Source: Elusimicrobiota bacterium (GTDB lineage Bacteria > Elusimicrobiota > Elusimicrobia > Elusimicrobiales > UBA9959). Taken from it: DNA of 25,663 bases. The position numbers and the translations under genes are program-made. The number at the start of each line of letters is the position of its first letter. The stretch's first letter is position 1. This document shows, piece after piece, positions 15,099 to 22,278 of this stretch. The notes under the pieces were generated by a model, which was given only the letters and a program-made list of their open reading frames with translations, had not been told where the DNA came from and did not search any database. The stretch lies in contig DMES01000003.1 in assembly GCA_003450815.1 (NCBI GenBank), positions 1-25,663 on the forward strand, written 5' to 3'.

Positions 15099-15806
15099 TT
15101 ACTTTAATTTCGCGTAATCTTCCGGAGTATCAAAGTCGCGGATAATGCCGGCATCCTCAACTGTGAGGTCAACGACTTTTACCGAAGGATGATGTGTTAC
15201 CCAATGAAGCCCCTTATCCAAAGGGCCATCAAAACACAAATGGCGGTAAATGACCGGAATTATTATAGGATGGCCGCGTTTGAAAGAAAGGGTAGAGGGT
15301 AGAGGGTAGAGGGTAGAGTCGGCGGAATCAGGAGTTATTACTTGTGACTTGTGACTTGTGACCTGTGACTGTTCCTGTGGCTTGTGACTTGTGACTTGTG
15401 ACTGCTCCTCCCCACGCCTGCACCGGGGGATCACTATGGAGTCTTTATTTGAAGACCAAAAAGCGATAATTTCTTTATGCGTACGCTGCGCAATTGTCGG
15501 CTGGTCAACTAGGCAAACCATGAAACCGTCGGAAGCCTTTGAGGCGGCCTCAATTCCCACGCGCAACGAAGACAACTGCCCATCCTCAGGACGAGGGTTT
15601 ACAGCTACCCTTTCCCCCAGCGGCTTCCAGGCGGCGAGTATCTCGCGCTCCGCCCGGCCAAGAACTACTATCCGTTCTGCTACACCAGCCTGCATGAGCG
15701 CGTCGCAAACCGTAGCGATGAAAGTCCTGCCGCGGTATTCAAGCAGGGCTTTAGGCCTGCCCATCCGCTCGGAATTCCCGGCAGCTAATATAATAGCGGT
15801 CAACAT
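15099..15806 (-). CDS. MocA-like molybdenum cofactor cytidylyltransferase with a repeat-encoded insert
   Basis: This 235-residue protein has the nucleotidyltransferase fold of the MobA/MocA group: IILAAGNSERMGRPKALLEYRG at the N terminus (nucleotide-binding loop and lysine), NPRPEDGQLSSLRVGI, CLVDQP (metal-binding Asp) and a C-terminal DFDTPEDY. MocA joins CMP to molybdopterin, giving the cofactor form used by xanthine dehydrogenase-type enzymes, which fits the operon. Between SIVIPRC and RGHPIIIP, adjacent in typical members, lie about 42 extra residues encoded almost entirely by heptamer repeats (SQVTSHK twice, then a TLYPLPSTL stretch). Without them the length would be about 193, normal for the family. 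The gene starts 6 nt after the cyclase-like gene. IspD-like or other nucleotidyltransferase function is less likely given the neighbours. Confidence 0.85.
   Translation of the reverse strand: MLTAIILAAGNSERMGRPKALLEYRGRTFIATVCDALMQAGVAERIVVLGRAEREILAAWKPLGERVAVNPRPEDGQLSSLRVGIEAASKASDGFMVCLVDQPTIAQRTHKEIIAFWSSNKDSIVIPRCRRGEEQSQVTSHKPQEQSQVTSHKSQVITPDSADSTLYPLPSTLSFKRGHPIIIPVIYRHLCFDGPLDKGLHWVTHHPSVKVVDLTVEDAGIIRDFDTPEDYAKLK
15291..15318. repeat. Four perfect GGTAGAG heptamers inside the MocA-like gene
   Basis: Units at 15291-15297, 15298-15304, 15305-15311 and 15312-15318 are identical. On the coding (minus) strand CTCTACC reads without stops in every phase (cyclic LYPLPST), whereas the plus strand would give TAG. 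Confidence 0.92.
15340..15403. repeat. Two ACTTGTG heptamer blocks inside the MocA-like gene
   Basis: Block one is ACTTGTG three times plus ACCTGTG (15340-15367). After 12 nt, block two is GCTTGTG plus ACTTGTG twice (15380-15400) and a partial unit. The coding strand reads SQVTSHK twice. This is the same unit and orientation as at the xdhC stop. Confidence 0.92.
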
Positions 15807-15812
15807 TATTTT

Positions 15813-16994
15813 TTACTGCAAGCGGATGGAAGACGAGAAAGAACTTTCAAAATCCTGTTTTTCGAAAGAGCCGAATTCTATGCCGCCCTCGTCGGTCTCC
15901 AGGTCGGCTATCAGTTTCTCTCCTGAATAGAGCTTCACACGGATATTGCCCAGCAGCGCCTCATAATCGTTAAATTCCTTTCCCTGCGGCGTCATAAATT
16001 TCAGCAGCAGGAATTTTTCCCTTGGGGCGTAGGCGGAGATCTCTATGCGTTCCCCTGCGCGGTTGCGCGCGGAAACTTCCCATTTCCCGAAATTGATGTC
16101 CATTTTTACCGGATCTCCGCTGCCAGGACGGAAAGCGTACTCGCGGCCCTTGTGAAGCAGGCCTATCGCCATGCCCTGATAAAGTTCTATTCCGGGAAAT
16201 ATCCTCGGCTGCCCGCCACCCGACGCCAGCACGGTGCCGGGAGAATCCTTAAAGTGGTTTGATACCAGCCATGCCCACCACTTCGGGAAGCTGGTCCCCC
16301 AATTGCGGTCCTGGTAGGCGGGCGCTCGGTCCAGAAGAAAAGTTCTGCCGCGGTAGTTTATACTGCCGCTCATAAATGCCGAGGCCTGGGCCGGATACCA
16401 AAAGATGTTAGATATTCCGCCCTGATACATGGTCCAGCCCATGGCGTTGAATCCCCAGTCTTTTTCCAGGGAAAGGTCCCAGGAGAGCTCCTCCCCGCCG
16501 GGGCCGGGCAGCCGGCCCTTGAGCCGGCGGTCCGTCGCGATATTGCCGTCTATACGCACTAAAGTGGACGCGGATTGCGCGTGGAAACTTTTTACCGGGA
16601 ATGTTTGCTCCAGATTTTCGCTGGTGCCAAAACTTCCCGCGCTTACATAGGAGCGGGAAGCCGGCTTTGACTGGCTTATGTCCCAGGGGTTTACCACTCC
16701 ATAGCAAAAATAGAAGGCCTCTCGGGTTTCCGGAACTACCACCTTATAGTACCACCATTCGTACCAATCGGAGCGGGAATGACCGTTCCAGATAAGCGTA
16801 TTATATTGTTCCTGCGAAGGAATGAGCGCCCGGACGCCGGCCGCGGGCACAGGTGCCGCCGGTTCCGGCACCGCAACGGCCAGCAGCGGGCCCAGGCCCT
16901 CCAGGGCCGAACCTGCGTCCGCCGCAATCGCGGAGTTTAAGCCGGCGGTGAGAATGCCTGCCGCCGCCAAGGTGTACATAGCTCTTTTTAGCAT
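15813..16994 (-). CDS. Exported tocopherol cyclase-like protein
   Basis: This 393-residue protein has a signal peptide (cleavage near AIAA, about residue 25), an Ala/Pro-rich linker (to about 55), and a domain with tocopherol cyclase/lipocalin-like hallmarks: DWYEWWYYKV (76-85) and YQDRNWGTSFPKWWAWL (227-243). In plants and cyanobacteria this family closes the chromanol ring of tocopherol; bacterial members in non-photosynthetic hosts have no settled reaction. Here it would act in the periplasm. A perfect minus-strand TATAAT lies 32 nt before the ATG, and the MocA-like gene begins 6 nt after its stop, so it may head the molybdenum operon. Whether its role is linked to those enzymes is unknown. 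Confidence 0.75.
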   Translation of the reverse strand: MLKRAMYTLAAAGILTAGLNSAIAADAGSALEGLGPLLAVAVPEPAAPVPAAGVRALIPSQEQYNTLIWNGHSRSDWYEWWYYKVVVPETREAFYFCYGVVNPWDISQSKPASRSYVSAGSFGTSENLEQTFPVKSFHAQSASTLVRIDGNIATDRRLKGRLPGPGGEELSWDLSLEKDWGFNAMGWTMYQGGISNIFWYPAQASAFMSGSINYRGRTFLLDRAPAYQDRNWGTSFPKWWAWLVSNHFKDSPGTVLASGGGQPRIFPGIELYQGMAIGLLHKGREYAFRPGSGDPVKMDINFGKWEVSARNRAGERIEISAYAPREKFLLLKFMTPQGKEFNDYEALLGNIRVKLYSGEKLIADLETDEGGIEFGSFEKQDFESSFSSSIRLQ

Positions 16995-17026
16995 AAGTTC
17001 CGATCCTATTCTAACGTTAATCTGGA

Positions 17027-17032
17027 ATTATA
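17027..17032 (-). promoter_or_regulatory. -10 box (TATAAT) for the cyclase-like gene and possibly the molybdenum operon
   Basis: A perfect TATAAT on the minus strand predicts a start near 17020 and a leader of about 26 nt. The -35 region, around 17050-17055, is weak (AATGAA), so an activator may be needed. Confidence 0.45.
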
Positions 17033-17079
17033 CAAAAAAGGCGGTGCAGTTCATTTCGGAAGGAGGCTTTAGAAAAGAT

Positions 17080-17108
17080 TTGCAAAAATATTCCCCTCTC
17101 GCTATAAT
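17080..17108 (+). promoter_or_regulatory. Sigma-70-type promoter of the small membrane protein gene
   Basis: TTGCAA (17080-17085) is followed after 17 nt by a perfect TATAAT (17103-17108). The start would be near 17115, giving a leader of about 33 nt. It diverges from the TATAAT at 17027-17032. Confidence 0.6.
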
Positions 17109-17147
17109 ACAAAAAGCTATGAAGTGTCGGATCAGGGGAATATCGTA

Positions 17148-17813
17148 ATGGCTAACCCTTTCGTGAAGAGCGTGACGGAATGGCCGTCAGGGCCCGCCTT
17201 ATCCAGCTTCGGCATAGCCCTGCTCTGCCTGCTGGAGCTGGCCGGGGTGGTCCCGCGTTTTGCCGGCACGCTGATGACCATACAGTTCGTGGTTATCCAT
17301 TCTTCCATCTTTGTCGCTGCGATCCCGCTCACAAGGGCTGAGGAACCGGTGCAGCGGGGGATGTTCCTCCTGCTCATAAGCTGTTACACACTGCTGGCTT
17401 ATCACGCCAACGGACTGTACGGCGTCTTCCAGTTCGCCGGCCTGACCTATTCCACCTATGCCGGCTATATATTCAATAAGGAAGAAGCAAGCGCAAAGAT
17501 AGAACTGGCCCTGCGCTGGCTGACGGCTTTCCTGGCGTTCATCCTGGCGGTTTCGATAGCGGGGACGCCGGAAAGGGTCGAAAGCTGGGATGGGAATAAC
17601 CGGCTGGCCCTTGCCGGCTTTGTTTACTTCATTGCCCTGGGGCTGCTGGAGAAGAGCGGGCTGTACAGGGAGAGATGGAAAAACATTTTGAGGAAGCTGG
17701 CTGAAAAGGACCCGCAGTTCCGCAAAAACATGCCAGGCTGGCTGAGCCTGGCCCTGTACAAGGCTGAAAAGAGGCCCGGCGAGCCGCCCGCTGCCGGGGG
17801 CTCGTCCGCTTAA
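17148..17813 (+). CDS. Small integral membrane protein of unknown function
   Basis: The predicted 221-residue protein has about five hydrophobic segments (roughly residues 15-35, 40-60, 72-100, 120-140 and 150-167), then a charged cytosolic-looking tail with a basic ERWKNILRKLAEKDPQFRKN stretch and a Pro/Gly/Ala-rich end. I do not recognise a family. The start at 17148 follows AGGGG by 9 nt; a GTG at 17124 would extend it by eight residues but overlaps that ribosome site. It is monocistronic, transcribed divergently from the cyclase-like gene, and no convincing terminator was seen before the convergent glnS. Confidence 0.7.
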   Translation: MANPFVKSVTEWPSGPALSSFGIALLCLLELAGVVPRFAGTLMTIQFVVIHSSIFVAAIPLTRAEEPVQRGMFLLLISCYTLLAYHANGLYGVFQFAGLTYSTYAGYIFNKEEASAKIELALRWLTAFLAFILAVSIAGTPERVESWDGNNRLALAGFVYFIALGLLEKSGLYRERWKNILRKLAEKDPQFRKNMPGWLSLALYKAEKRPGEPPAAGGSSA

Positions 17814-17879
17814 AAATCTTTTTTACTTCAAAGAGCGGCGGCCCTGCGTGCGACATGGGCCTGTTAAGTTAAACAACAA

Positions 17880-19565
17880 TTATTTATCTTTTTGTTCTAT
17901 CTTGGCCCAGGTGTCTTTAAGAGTCACCGTGCGGTTGAACACCGGAGCACCGGGCTTTGAATCTTTGGGGTCGGCAAAAAAGTAGCCAAGCCGCTCAAAC
18001 TGGACCCGTGAGCCGGCGGGTATATTCTTTAAACCCGGCTCACAACAGGCGTTATCCAGCACTTCCAGTGAGTTGGGGTTCAAATTTTCTTTATAATCGC
18101 AGCCTTCTTCCACATCCTCTGGGGCACGTTTGGTAAATAGCGCATCATATAGCCGCACTTGCGCGGCAACACAATGCCTGGCCGACACCCAGTGGATAGT
18201 GCCTTTAATTTTGCGGCCGTCCGGAGTATCCCCCCCGCGCGTGGCTGGATCATATGTGCAATGTACTTCCGTTATGTTCCCGTCCGCATCTTTGACCGCT
18301 TCACCACATTTGACTATATAGGCGGACCTCAAGCGCACTTCCTGGCCCGGTGTCATCCGGAAAAATTTCTTCGGCGGAACTTCCTTGAAATCGTCAGCCT
18401 CAATGTATATTTCCCTGCAGAACGGCACCTTGCGTTTTCCCGCAGCGGGGTCCTCGGGATTATTTACCGCGTCCATTTCCTCTGTCTGGCCCTCAGGATA
18501 ATTGTCTATCACAATTTTTAATGGCCGCAGCACCGCCATAAAACGGGGCGCGGTCTTATTCAACTCATGGCGGATAGCGTCTTCAAGTACCCAGATACCC
18601 ACAATACTATTGAACTTGGCCACGCCTATCTCAGCGCAGAAAGCCCGGATGGATTCGGCGGTATATCCCCTGCGCCGAAGTCCCGATATCGTGGGCATGC
18701 GCGGATCGTCCCAGCCGCTGACATGGTTATCCCTCACCAGTTCCAGCAGCTTACGCTTGCTTAAGACAGTATTGCTTAAATTCAGGCGGGCGAATTCCAG
18801 TTGCTGGGGATGATAGATTTCCAGCGCGTCCAGAAACCAGTCATACAGCGGCCTGTGGTCCTCAAATTCAAGGGTGCAGATGGAATGTGTTATCTGTTCA
18901 ATAGAATCTTCCAGGCCATGCGCCCAGTCGTACATGGGATATATGCACCACTTGTCGCCCTGCCGATGATGCGCTGTATGCAGAATACGATACATGACCG
19001 GGTCGCGCAGGTTCAGGTTCGGGTGGGCCATATCTATTTTAGCGCGCAGCACCCGCGAACCATCGGGGAATTCTCCCTTGCTCATGCGCTCGAACAATTC
19101 CGTATTCTCAGCAATGGACCGGTTGCGGAACGGACTGTCTTTCCCCGGCTCTGAAGGGGTTCCGCGATGCCGGCGGATTTCCTCCGCGCTAAGGTCGCAC
19201 ACATAAGCTTTCCCTTTTTTTACCAGCACCATGGCCCAATAGCACATCTGAGAAAAATAATCGGAAGCGAAAAGCAGCCGGTCTTCAAAGTCGCCGCCCA
19301 GCCACCTTACATCCTCTACTATAGAATCGACATATTCCTGCTCTTCTTTGGAAGGGTTGGTGTCGTCAAAACGAAGATTGAATTTGCCCTTGTAATCGCG
19401 GGCAATGCCGGAATTAAGGCAGATGGACTTGGCATGTCCGATATGAAGATACCCGTTGGGTTCCGGCGGAAACCGCGTATGCACGCGCCCGCCGAATTTG
19501 CCTGAAACGAGGTCCCGGTCGATTATCTCACGTATGAAATTTGATTTTACTTCCAAGGTTTCCAC
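17880..19565 (-). CDS. glnS: Glutaminyl-tRNA synthetase
   Basis: This 561-residue class I enzyme charges tRNA-Gln with glutamine. It has PPEPNGYLHIGHAKS with the HIGH signature at 41-44, the KMSKS equivalent VLSKR at 267-271, and the GlnRS-type sequences YPMYDWAHGLEDSIE and NTVLSKRKLLELV, followed by the two beta-barrel anticodon-binding domains. Length is close to the E. coli enzyme (about 554). The GTG at 19565 is chosen because GlnRS proteins usually begin 8-10 residues before NFIR. The frame stays open to 19661 only because it runs through a palindromic repeat. There is no ribosome site, but TATAAT sits 6 nt upstream, so the mRNA may be leaderless. Confidence 0.92.
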   Translation of the reverse strand: METLEVKSNFIREIIDRDLVSGKFGGRVHTRFPPEPNGYLHIGHAKSICLNSGIARDYKGKFNLRFDDTNPSKEEQEYVDSIVEDVRWLGGDFEDRLLFASDYFSQMCYWAMVLVKKGKAYVCDLSAEEIRRHRGTPSEPGKDSPFRNRSIAENTELFERMSKGEFPDGSRVLRAKIDMAHPNLNLRDPVMYRILHTAHHRQGDKWCIYPMYDWAHGLEDSIEQITHSICTLEFEDHRPLYDWFLDALEIYHPQQLEFARLNLSNTVLSKRKLLELVRDNHVSGWDDPRMPTISGLRRRGYTAESIRAFCAEIGVAKFNSIVGIWVLEDAIRHELNKTAPRFMAVLRPLKIVIDNYPEGQTEEMDAVNNPEDPAAGKRKVPFCREIYIEADDFKEVPPKKFFRMTPGQEVRLRSAYIVKCGEAVKDADGNITEVHCTYDPATRGGDTPDGRKIKGTIHWVSARHCVAAQVRLYDALFTKRAPEDVEEGCDYKENLNPNSLEVLDNACCEPGLKNIPAGSRVQFERLGYFFADPKDSKPGAPVFNRTVTLKDTWAKIEQKDK

Positions 19566-19571
19566 GAGAAA

Positions 19572-19600
19572 ATTATAACACAATTCGCCGCACCGGCGAA
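19572..19600 (-). promoter_or_regulatory. glnS promoter with an inverted repeat in the spacer
   Basis: A perfect minus-strand TATAAT at 19577-19572 puts the expected transcription start at about the G of the GTG start codon (19565). A 7-bp perfect inverted repeat with a 3-nt centre (19584-19600, TTCGCCG/CGGCGAA) occupies the spacer and -35 region and could be an operator. Confidence 0.5.
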
Positions 19601-19603
19601 AGT

Positions 19604-19655
19604 TTAATCCGGGGACATAATACTGATTTAAATCAGTATTATGTCCCCGGATTAA
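19604..19655. repeat. Perfect 52-bp palindrome, REP/MITE-like
   Basis: Two exact 26-bp arms meet at TTTAAA. The core GGACATAATACTGATTT recurs in degraded form at 22981-23010 and 23794-23830. It lies between glnS and its upstream neighbour and creates open reading frames on both strands that are not genes. Confidence 0.9.
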
Positions 19656-19665
19656 TGCCACATAA

Positions 19666-19690
19666 GCAAAAACCCGGACCTCCGGTCCGG
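19666..19690 (-). terminator. Terminator of the tandem-duplicated exported protein gene
   Basis: A perfect 7-bp stem (19674-19680 with 19684-19690, CCGGACC/GGTCCGG) with a TCC loop is followed on the minus strand by GTTTTTG. Confidence 0.7.
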
Positions 19691-19730
19691 ATCTTCACGT
19701 TATACTTGGCTTATATTCGTTAAGGTTATC

Positions 19731-20492
19731 TTACAGAGCGACCACCTTTACCTGAAGCGCGCGCGCGGCTTTGAGAGCCGGCGCGATATTCCGGCCAACC
19801 GGGCCCCTGGGAAGCAGTTCCTGAATGGAGATGCTTATTCCCTCAAGGTAGCCCAAAAGTTCCACAGGGATATCCGTGCCGGGAAGGGCAAGAAAACTCA
19901 ACTGCTCAGTAAGATCCTCCAATTCCTTAGTGTTAAGCGGCTTGCCGGCCAGCTCTTTCTCCGTATAGTCACTAATCTTAAGCACCGAGGCCTGGATCTG
20001 CGCGGTGCCCTTTTCTGTGCCGCCGACTTTATTTGATGGCAGGATTGCCTGCGTTTTCAGTTGGAGAGAGCGCGCGGCTTTGAGGGCCGGCGCAATATTC
20101 CGGCCGACTGGGCCCCTGGGAAGCAGTTCCTGAATGGAGATGCTTATACCCTCAAGGTAACCTAATATCGCCACAGGAATATCCTTAGCAGAAAGTCCCA
20201 CGAAAAAATTAAGATGATTAGTGAGGTCCTCCAATTCTTTCGAGTTCAGTATATTTCCGGCCAACTCTTTCTCCGTATAATCGCTGATTTTAAGTAACGA
20301 GCCCTTGATCGTCATGGCATCCGCCTGCGCGCCAACAACTCTCACCTGGGACACGGGCATAGTTACCTTAACAGTATCCGCCACCACGGCTATATCGCCG
20401 GCTTTAAACGCCTGCAGGTCGGGAAAATCTGTCGCATAAACCTTTCCCGCCGTTATAACCAGAACCATCGCCAGTATATTACATGTTTTCAT
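19731..20492 (-). CDS. Exported protein with a tandemly duplicated domain of about 80 residues
   Basis: This 253-residue protein has a signal peptide (MKTCNILAMVLVITAGKVYA), a segment reading DFPDLQAFKAGDI and MPVSQVRVVG (22-54), and two copies of an unrecognised domain at about 66-146 and 170-249. Each copy runs LLKISDYTEKELAG, LN-KELEDLT, DIPV--LGYLEGISIS, IQELLPRGPVGRNIAPALKAAR. The copies are nearly identical in their second half, also at DNA level (offset about 309 bp), so the duplication is recent or maintained by conversion. AAGGGG lies 8 nt before the ATG, and a terminator follows. The function is unknown; the mature protein would be periplasmic, outer-membrane associated or secreted. 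Confidence 0.8.
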   Translation of the reverse strand: MKTCNILAMVLVITAGKVYATDFPDLQAFKAGDIAVVADTVKVTMPVSQVRVVGAQADAMTIKGSLLKISDYTEKELAGNILNSKELEDLTNHLNFFVGLSAKDIPVAILGYLEGISISIQELLPRGPVGRNIAPALKAARSLQLKTQAILPSNKVGGTEKGTAQIQASVLKISDYTEKELAGKPLNTKELEDLTEQLSFLALPGTDIPVELLGYLEGISISIQELLPRGPVGRNIAPALKAARALQVKVVAL

Positions 20493-20560
20493 GTTTCTTT
20501 CCCCTTGTTATCCTGACTATATCCTTTGATTTTTTTATATCCATCACTCACACATATAGT

Positions 20561-20854
20561 TTACCGCAGTGCCGCCGGATTCGGAAGGGTCTTTGGTCCC
20601 TGATAATAATAGCATAGGGCCCATTGATAATCATCAATCACAATAGAAAGGGGTCTGCCGTCCCTTTTAATCTGGCAGCGCATTCTCACTGAACCGTCCG
20701 AAGTTGAGCATACAAAGCCGCCAGGGAACCCAATGATTTTATTGTGCGAAAGCAGTGACAGCTGACCGACTGAAAGTTTAATAATTGCGAAAACGCCCTC
20801 CGTCAAAACCGGAGACCCTATTATGCCCCTTGACAATAAATTTGCATCTGCCAT
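20561..20854 (-). CDS. Possible small protein of unknown function
   Basis: This open frame of up to 97 residues contains a protein-like stretch, FVCSTSDGSVRMRCQIKRDG then PLSIVIDDYQWALCYYY. I recognise no family. Its ATG lies inside the -10 box of the divergent hydrolase gene and has no ribosome site, so a true start may be further inside. It could be a real short gene, a gene fragment, or chance. It fills most of the 405-bp spacer between the duplicated-domain gene and the hydrolase; no other feature was seen there except the hydrolase promoter. Confidence 0.3.
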   Translation of the reverse strand: MADANLLSRGIIGSPVLTEGVFAIIKLSVGQLSLLSHNKIIGFPGGFVCSTSDGSVRMRCQIKRDGRPLSIVIDDYQWALCYYYQGPKTLPNPAALR

Positions 20855-20857
20855 AAT
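20830..20857 (+). promoter_or_regulatory. Strong sigma-70-type promoter of the exported hydrolase gene
   Basis: A consensus TTGACA (20830-20835) is followed after 16 nt by CATAAT (20852-20857). The predicted start near 20864 leaves a 34-nt leader that includes the ribosome site, supporting the start codon at 20898. Confidence 0.65.
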
Positions 20858-20897
20858 ATCAGATAAGGACTGGCACTTTCTCCAGGAGATTCAAATT

Positions 20898-22241
20898 ATG
20901 AAAATTAAATATCCGGTATTGACCATGGTTTTATTTACATCGACGGTGATTGCTTTCAGACTGCCAAATTATTTTGCGCAAAATGTGTCTATAATTGGTG
21001 ATTTTAAAGACGCGGTAGCTGACAACGGTTCCGAGAAGTTCAACACAACTATTCCTGATTTTAAGGATACCACCCCAACTCCGCCTGTTCCGGCACCGGC
21101 AGAAGCGCCCGCCTCACAGCCCCCCCCCGATGAGCTTGAAAACCTTGGTGAAAGCGAGGGGATGTCTCCAAGTCAGGACCTTTTGACACTGTACCTGAAT
21201 TCCTGGATTTCGGATCAGGTTTCTCCTACGAACACAGATCCAAACGAAATCCCCGCAGAAGTGACACCACCGCATTCCCAACAGCTGCCGTTGCTTCATT
21301 ACAAGAAAGTCCCCGTACAATACCTGGAGACCGCAGAAGGAGATTCCACAAAAGTGGATTTTTGGACCGCAAAGGAAGCCGGTGTTCCCATGACGAAAGG
21401 CATTTTGCGGCTCTATCGGTCCGCCAACCCCGATGGGACATCGCGCCCACTGGTCTTTTTTTTGCCGCCTTCCAAAGACTCTCGCTTTGTGGTTTGCAAG
21501 ACATTCTGCCGATATTTCCTGGATAACGGGATGCAATGCGCATATTTAGAAAAGGAGATGGGAGAGCCCAGAGTGGGATCACCCGCGCAAGAGGATGACG
21601 GATTGAAGAGGAACCAGGCCCCCCCCATCTCCGTTGAAACTGCAAGACGGGGTTTGGACGCTTTGGAGAGCATGGGAGTAATTCGTCCAGGAGAAAAAAT
21701 AGGGGTTGGCGGAGTAAGCATGGGTGCCATTGAAGCTTCCCTGATAGCGTTGACGGACAAGCGTGTTGGAGCGGCCGCCCTGCTTTTAGGCGGCGGCAAT
21801 ATAGCTAAAATGCTGACCTCGATCAATGGTTCCGGTGTTAATTCGTATATGAGACTTCGCGAAAGGCTTCTGAAAGAGCGCGGATGGACTGCGGAAAATT
21901 TAGAGCGGGAACTGACGCCATACACTACAAAATGGGACCCGTTGGCTTATATCAAGGCCATCCCGGAAGGCCAACGACTAGCGCCGGACCGGTTCCTGAT
22001 GATTAATGTCAAGGGAGACCAGGCCATTTCCAATGAAAGATCGGACGATCTTTATAACGCCTTGACGGACAGTAACGGCCGTCATCCGAACCGCCACTAT
22101 ATCACGGTGCTGGTTCCAGCCGCCTACAAACATATAGGCGCAGCCTTACGGCTTGGCAACTTAAAAAAGAACACTGCCAAGCACTTCCTACGCTACTTGA
22201 TGCCGCAATCCGCACCTGGAAAACAAACAGGCGGACAGTAG
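20898..22241 (+). CDS. Exported alpha/beta hydrolase-fold protein
   Basis: This 447-residue protein has a signal peptide or N-terminal anchor (MKIKYPVLTMVLFTSTVIA), a low-complexity Pro/Glu-rich linker (about 55-80) and an alpha/beta-hydrolase domain from about 150. The nucleophile elbow is GGVSMGA with Ser274; VKGDQ with Asp374 and AYKHIGAA with His412 complete a plausible triad. It could be an esterase, peptidase or lipase-like enzyme in the envelope; the substrate is not evident. AGGAG lies 9 nt before the ATG; an upstream ATG at 20823 is rejected because it precedes the promoter. The phosphatase-like gene begins 37 nt downstream and is probably in the same operon. Confidence 0.8.
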   Translation: MKIKYPVLTMVLFTSTVIAFRLPNYFAQNVSIIGDFKDAVADNGSEKFNTTIPDFKDTTPTPPVPAPAEAPASQPPPDELENLGESEGMSPSQDLLTLYLNSWISDQVSPTNTDPNEIPAEVTPPHSQQLPLLHYKKVPVQYLETAEGDSTKVDFWTAKEAGVPMTKGILRLYRSANPDGTSRPLVFFLPPSKDSRFVVCKTFCRYFLDNGMQCAYLEKEMGEPRVGSPAQEDDGLKRNQAPPISVETARRGLDALESMGVIRPGEKIGVGGVSMGAIEASLIALTDKRVGAAALLLGGGNIAKMLTSINGSGVNSYMRLRERLLKERGWTAENLERELTPYTTKWDPLAYIKAIPEGQRLAPDRFLMINVKGDQAISNERSDDLYNALTDSNGRHPNRHYITVLVPAAYKHIGAALRLGNLKKNTAKHFLRYLMPQSAPGKQTGGQ

Positions 22242-22278
22242 AATCTATTAAAGGCAGACAGACTAAACGAGGCTTTAT

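Noticed and set aside
15291..15403. CRISPR array
   Set aside because: Units are 7 bp and contiguous without spacers; there are no cas genes.
19566..19661. N-terminal extension of glutaminyl-tRNA synthetase to 593 residues
   Set aside because: The extra residues come from the 52-bp palindrome and the promoter region; the family normally starts just before the NFIR motif.
20823..20897. Earlier start for the exported hydrolase
   Set aside because: It would begin upstream of the -35/-10 promoter and place the signal peptide inside the protein; the ATG at 20898 has a ribosome site and a proper signal peptide.
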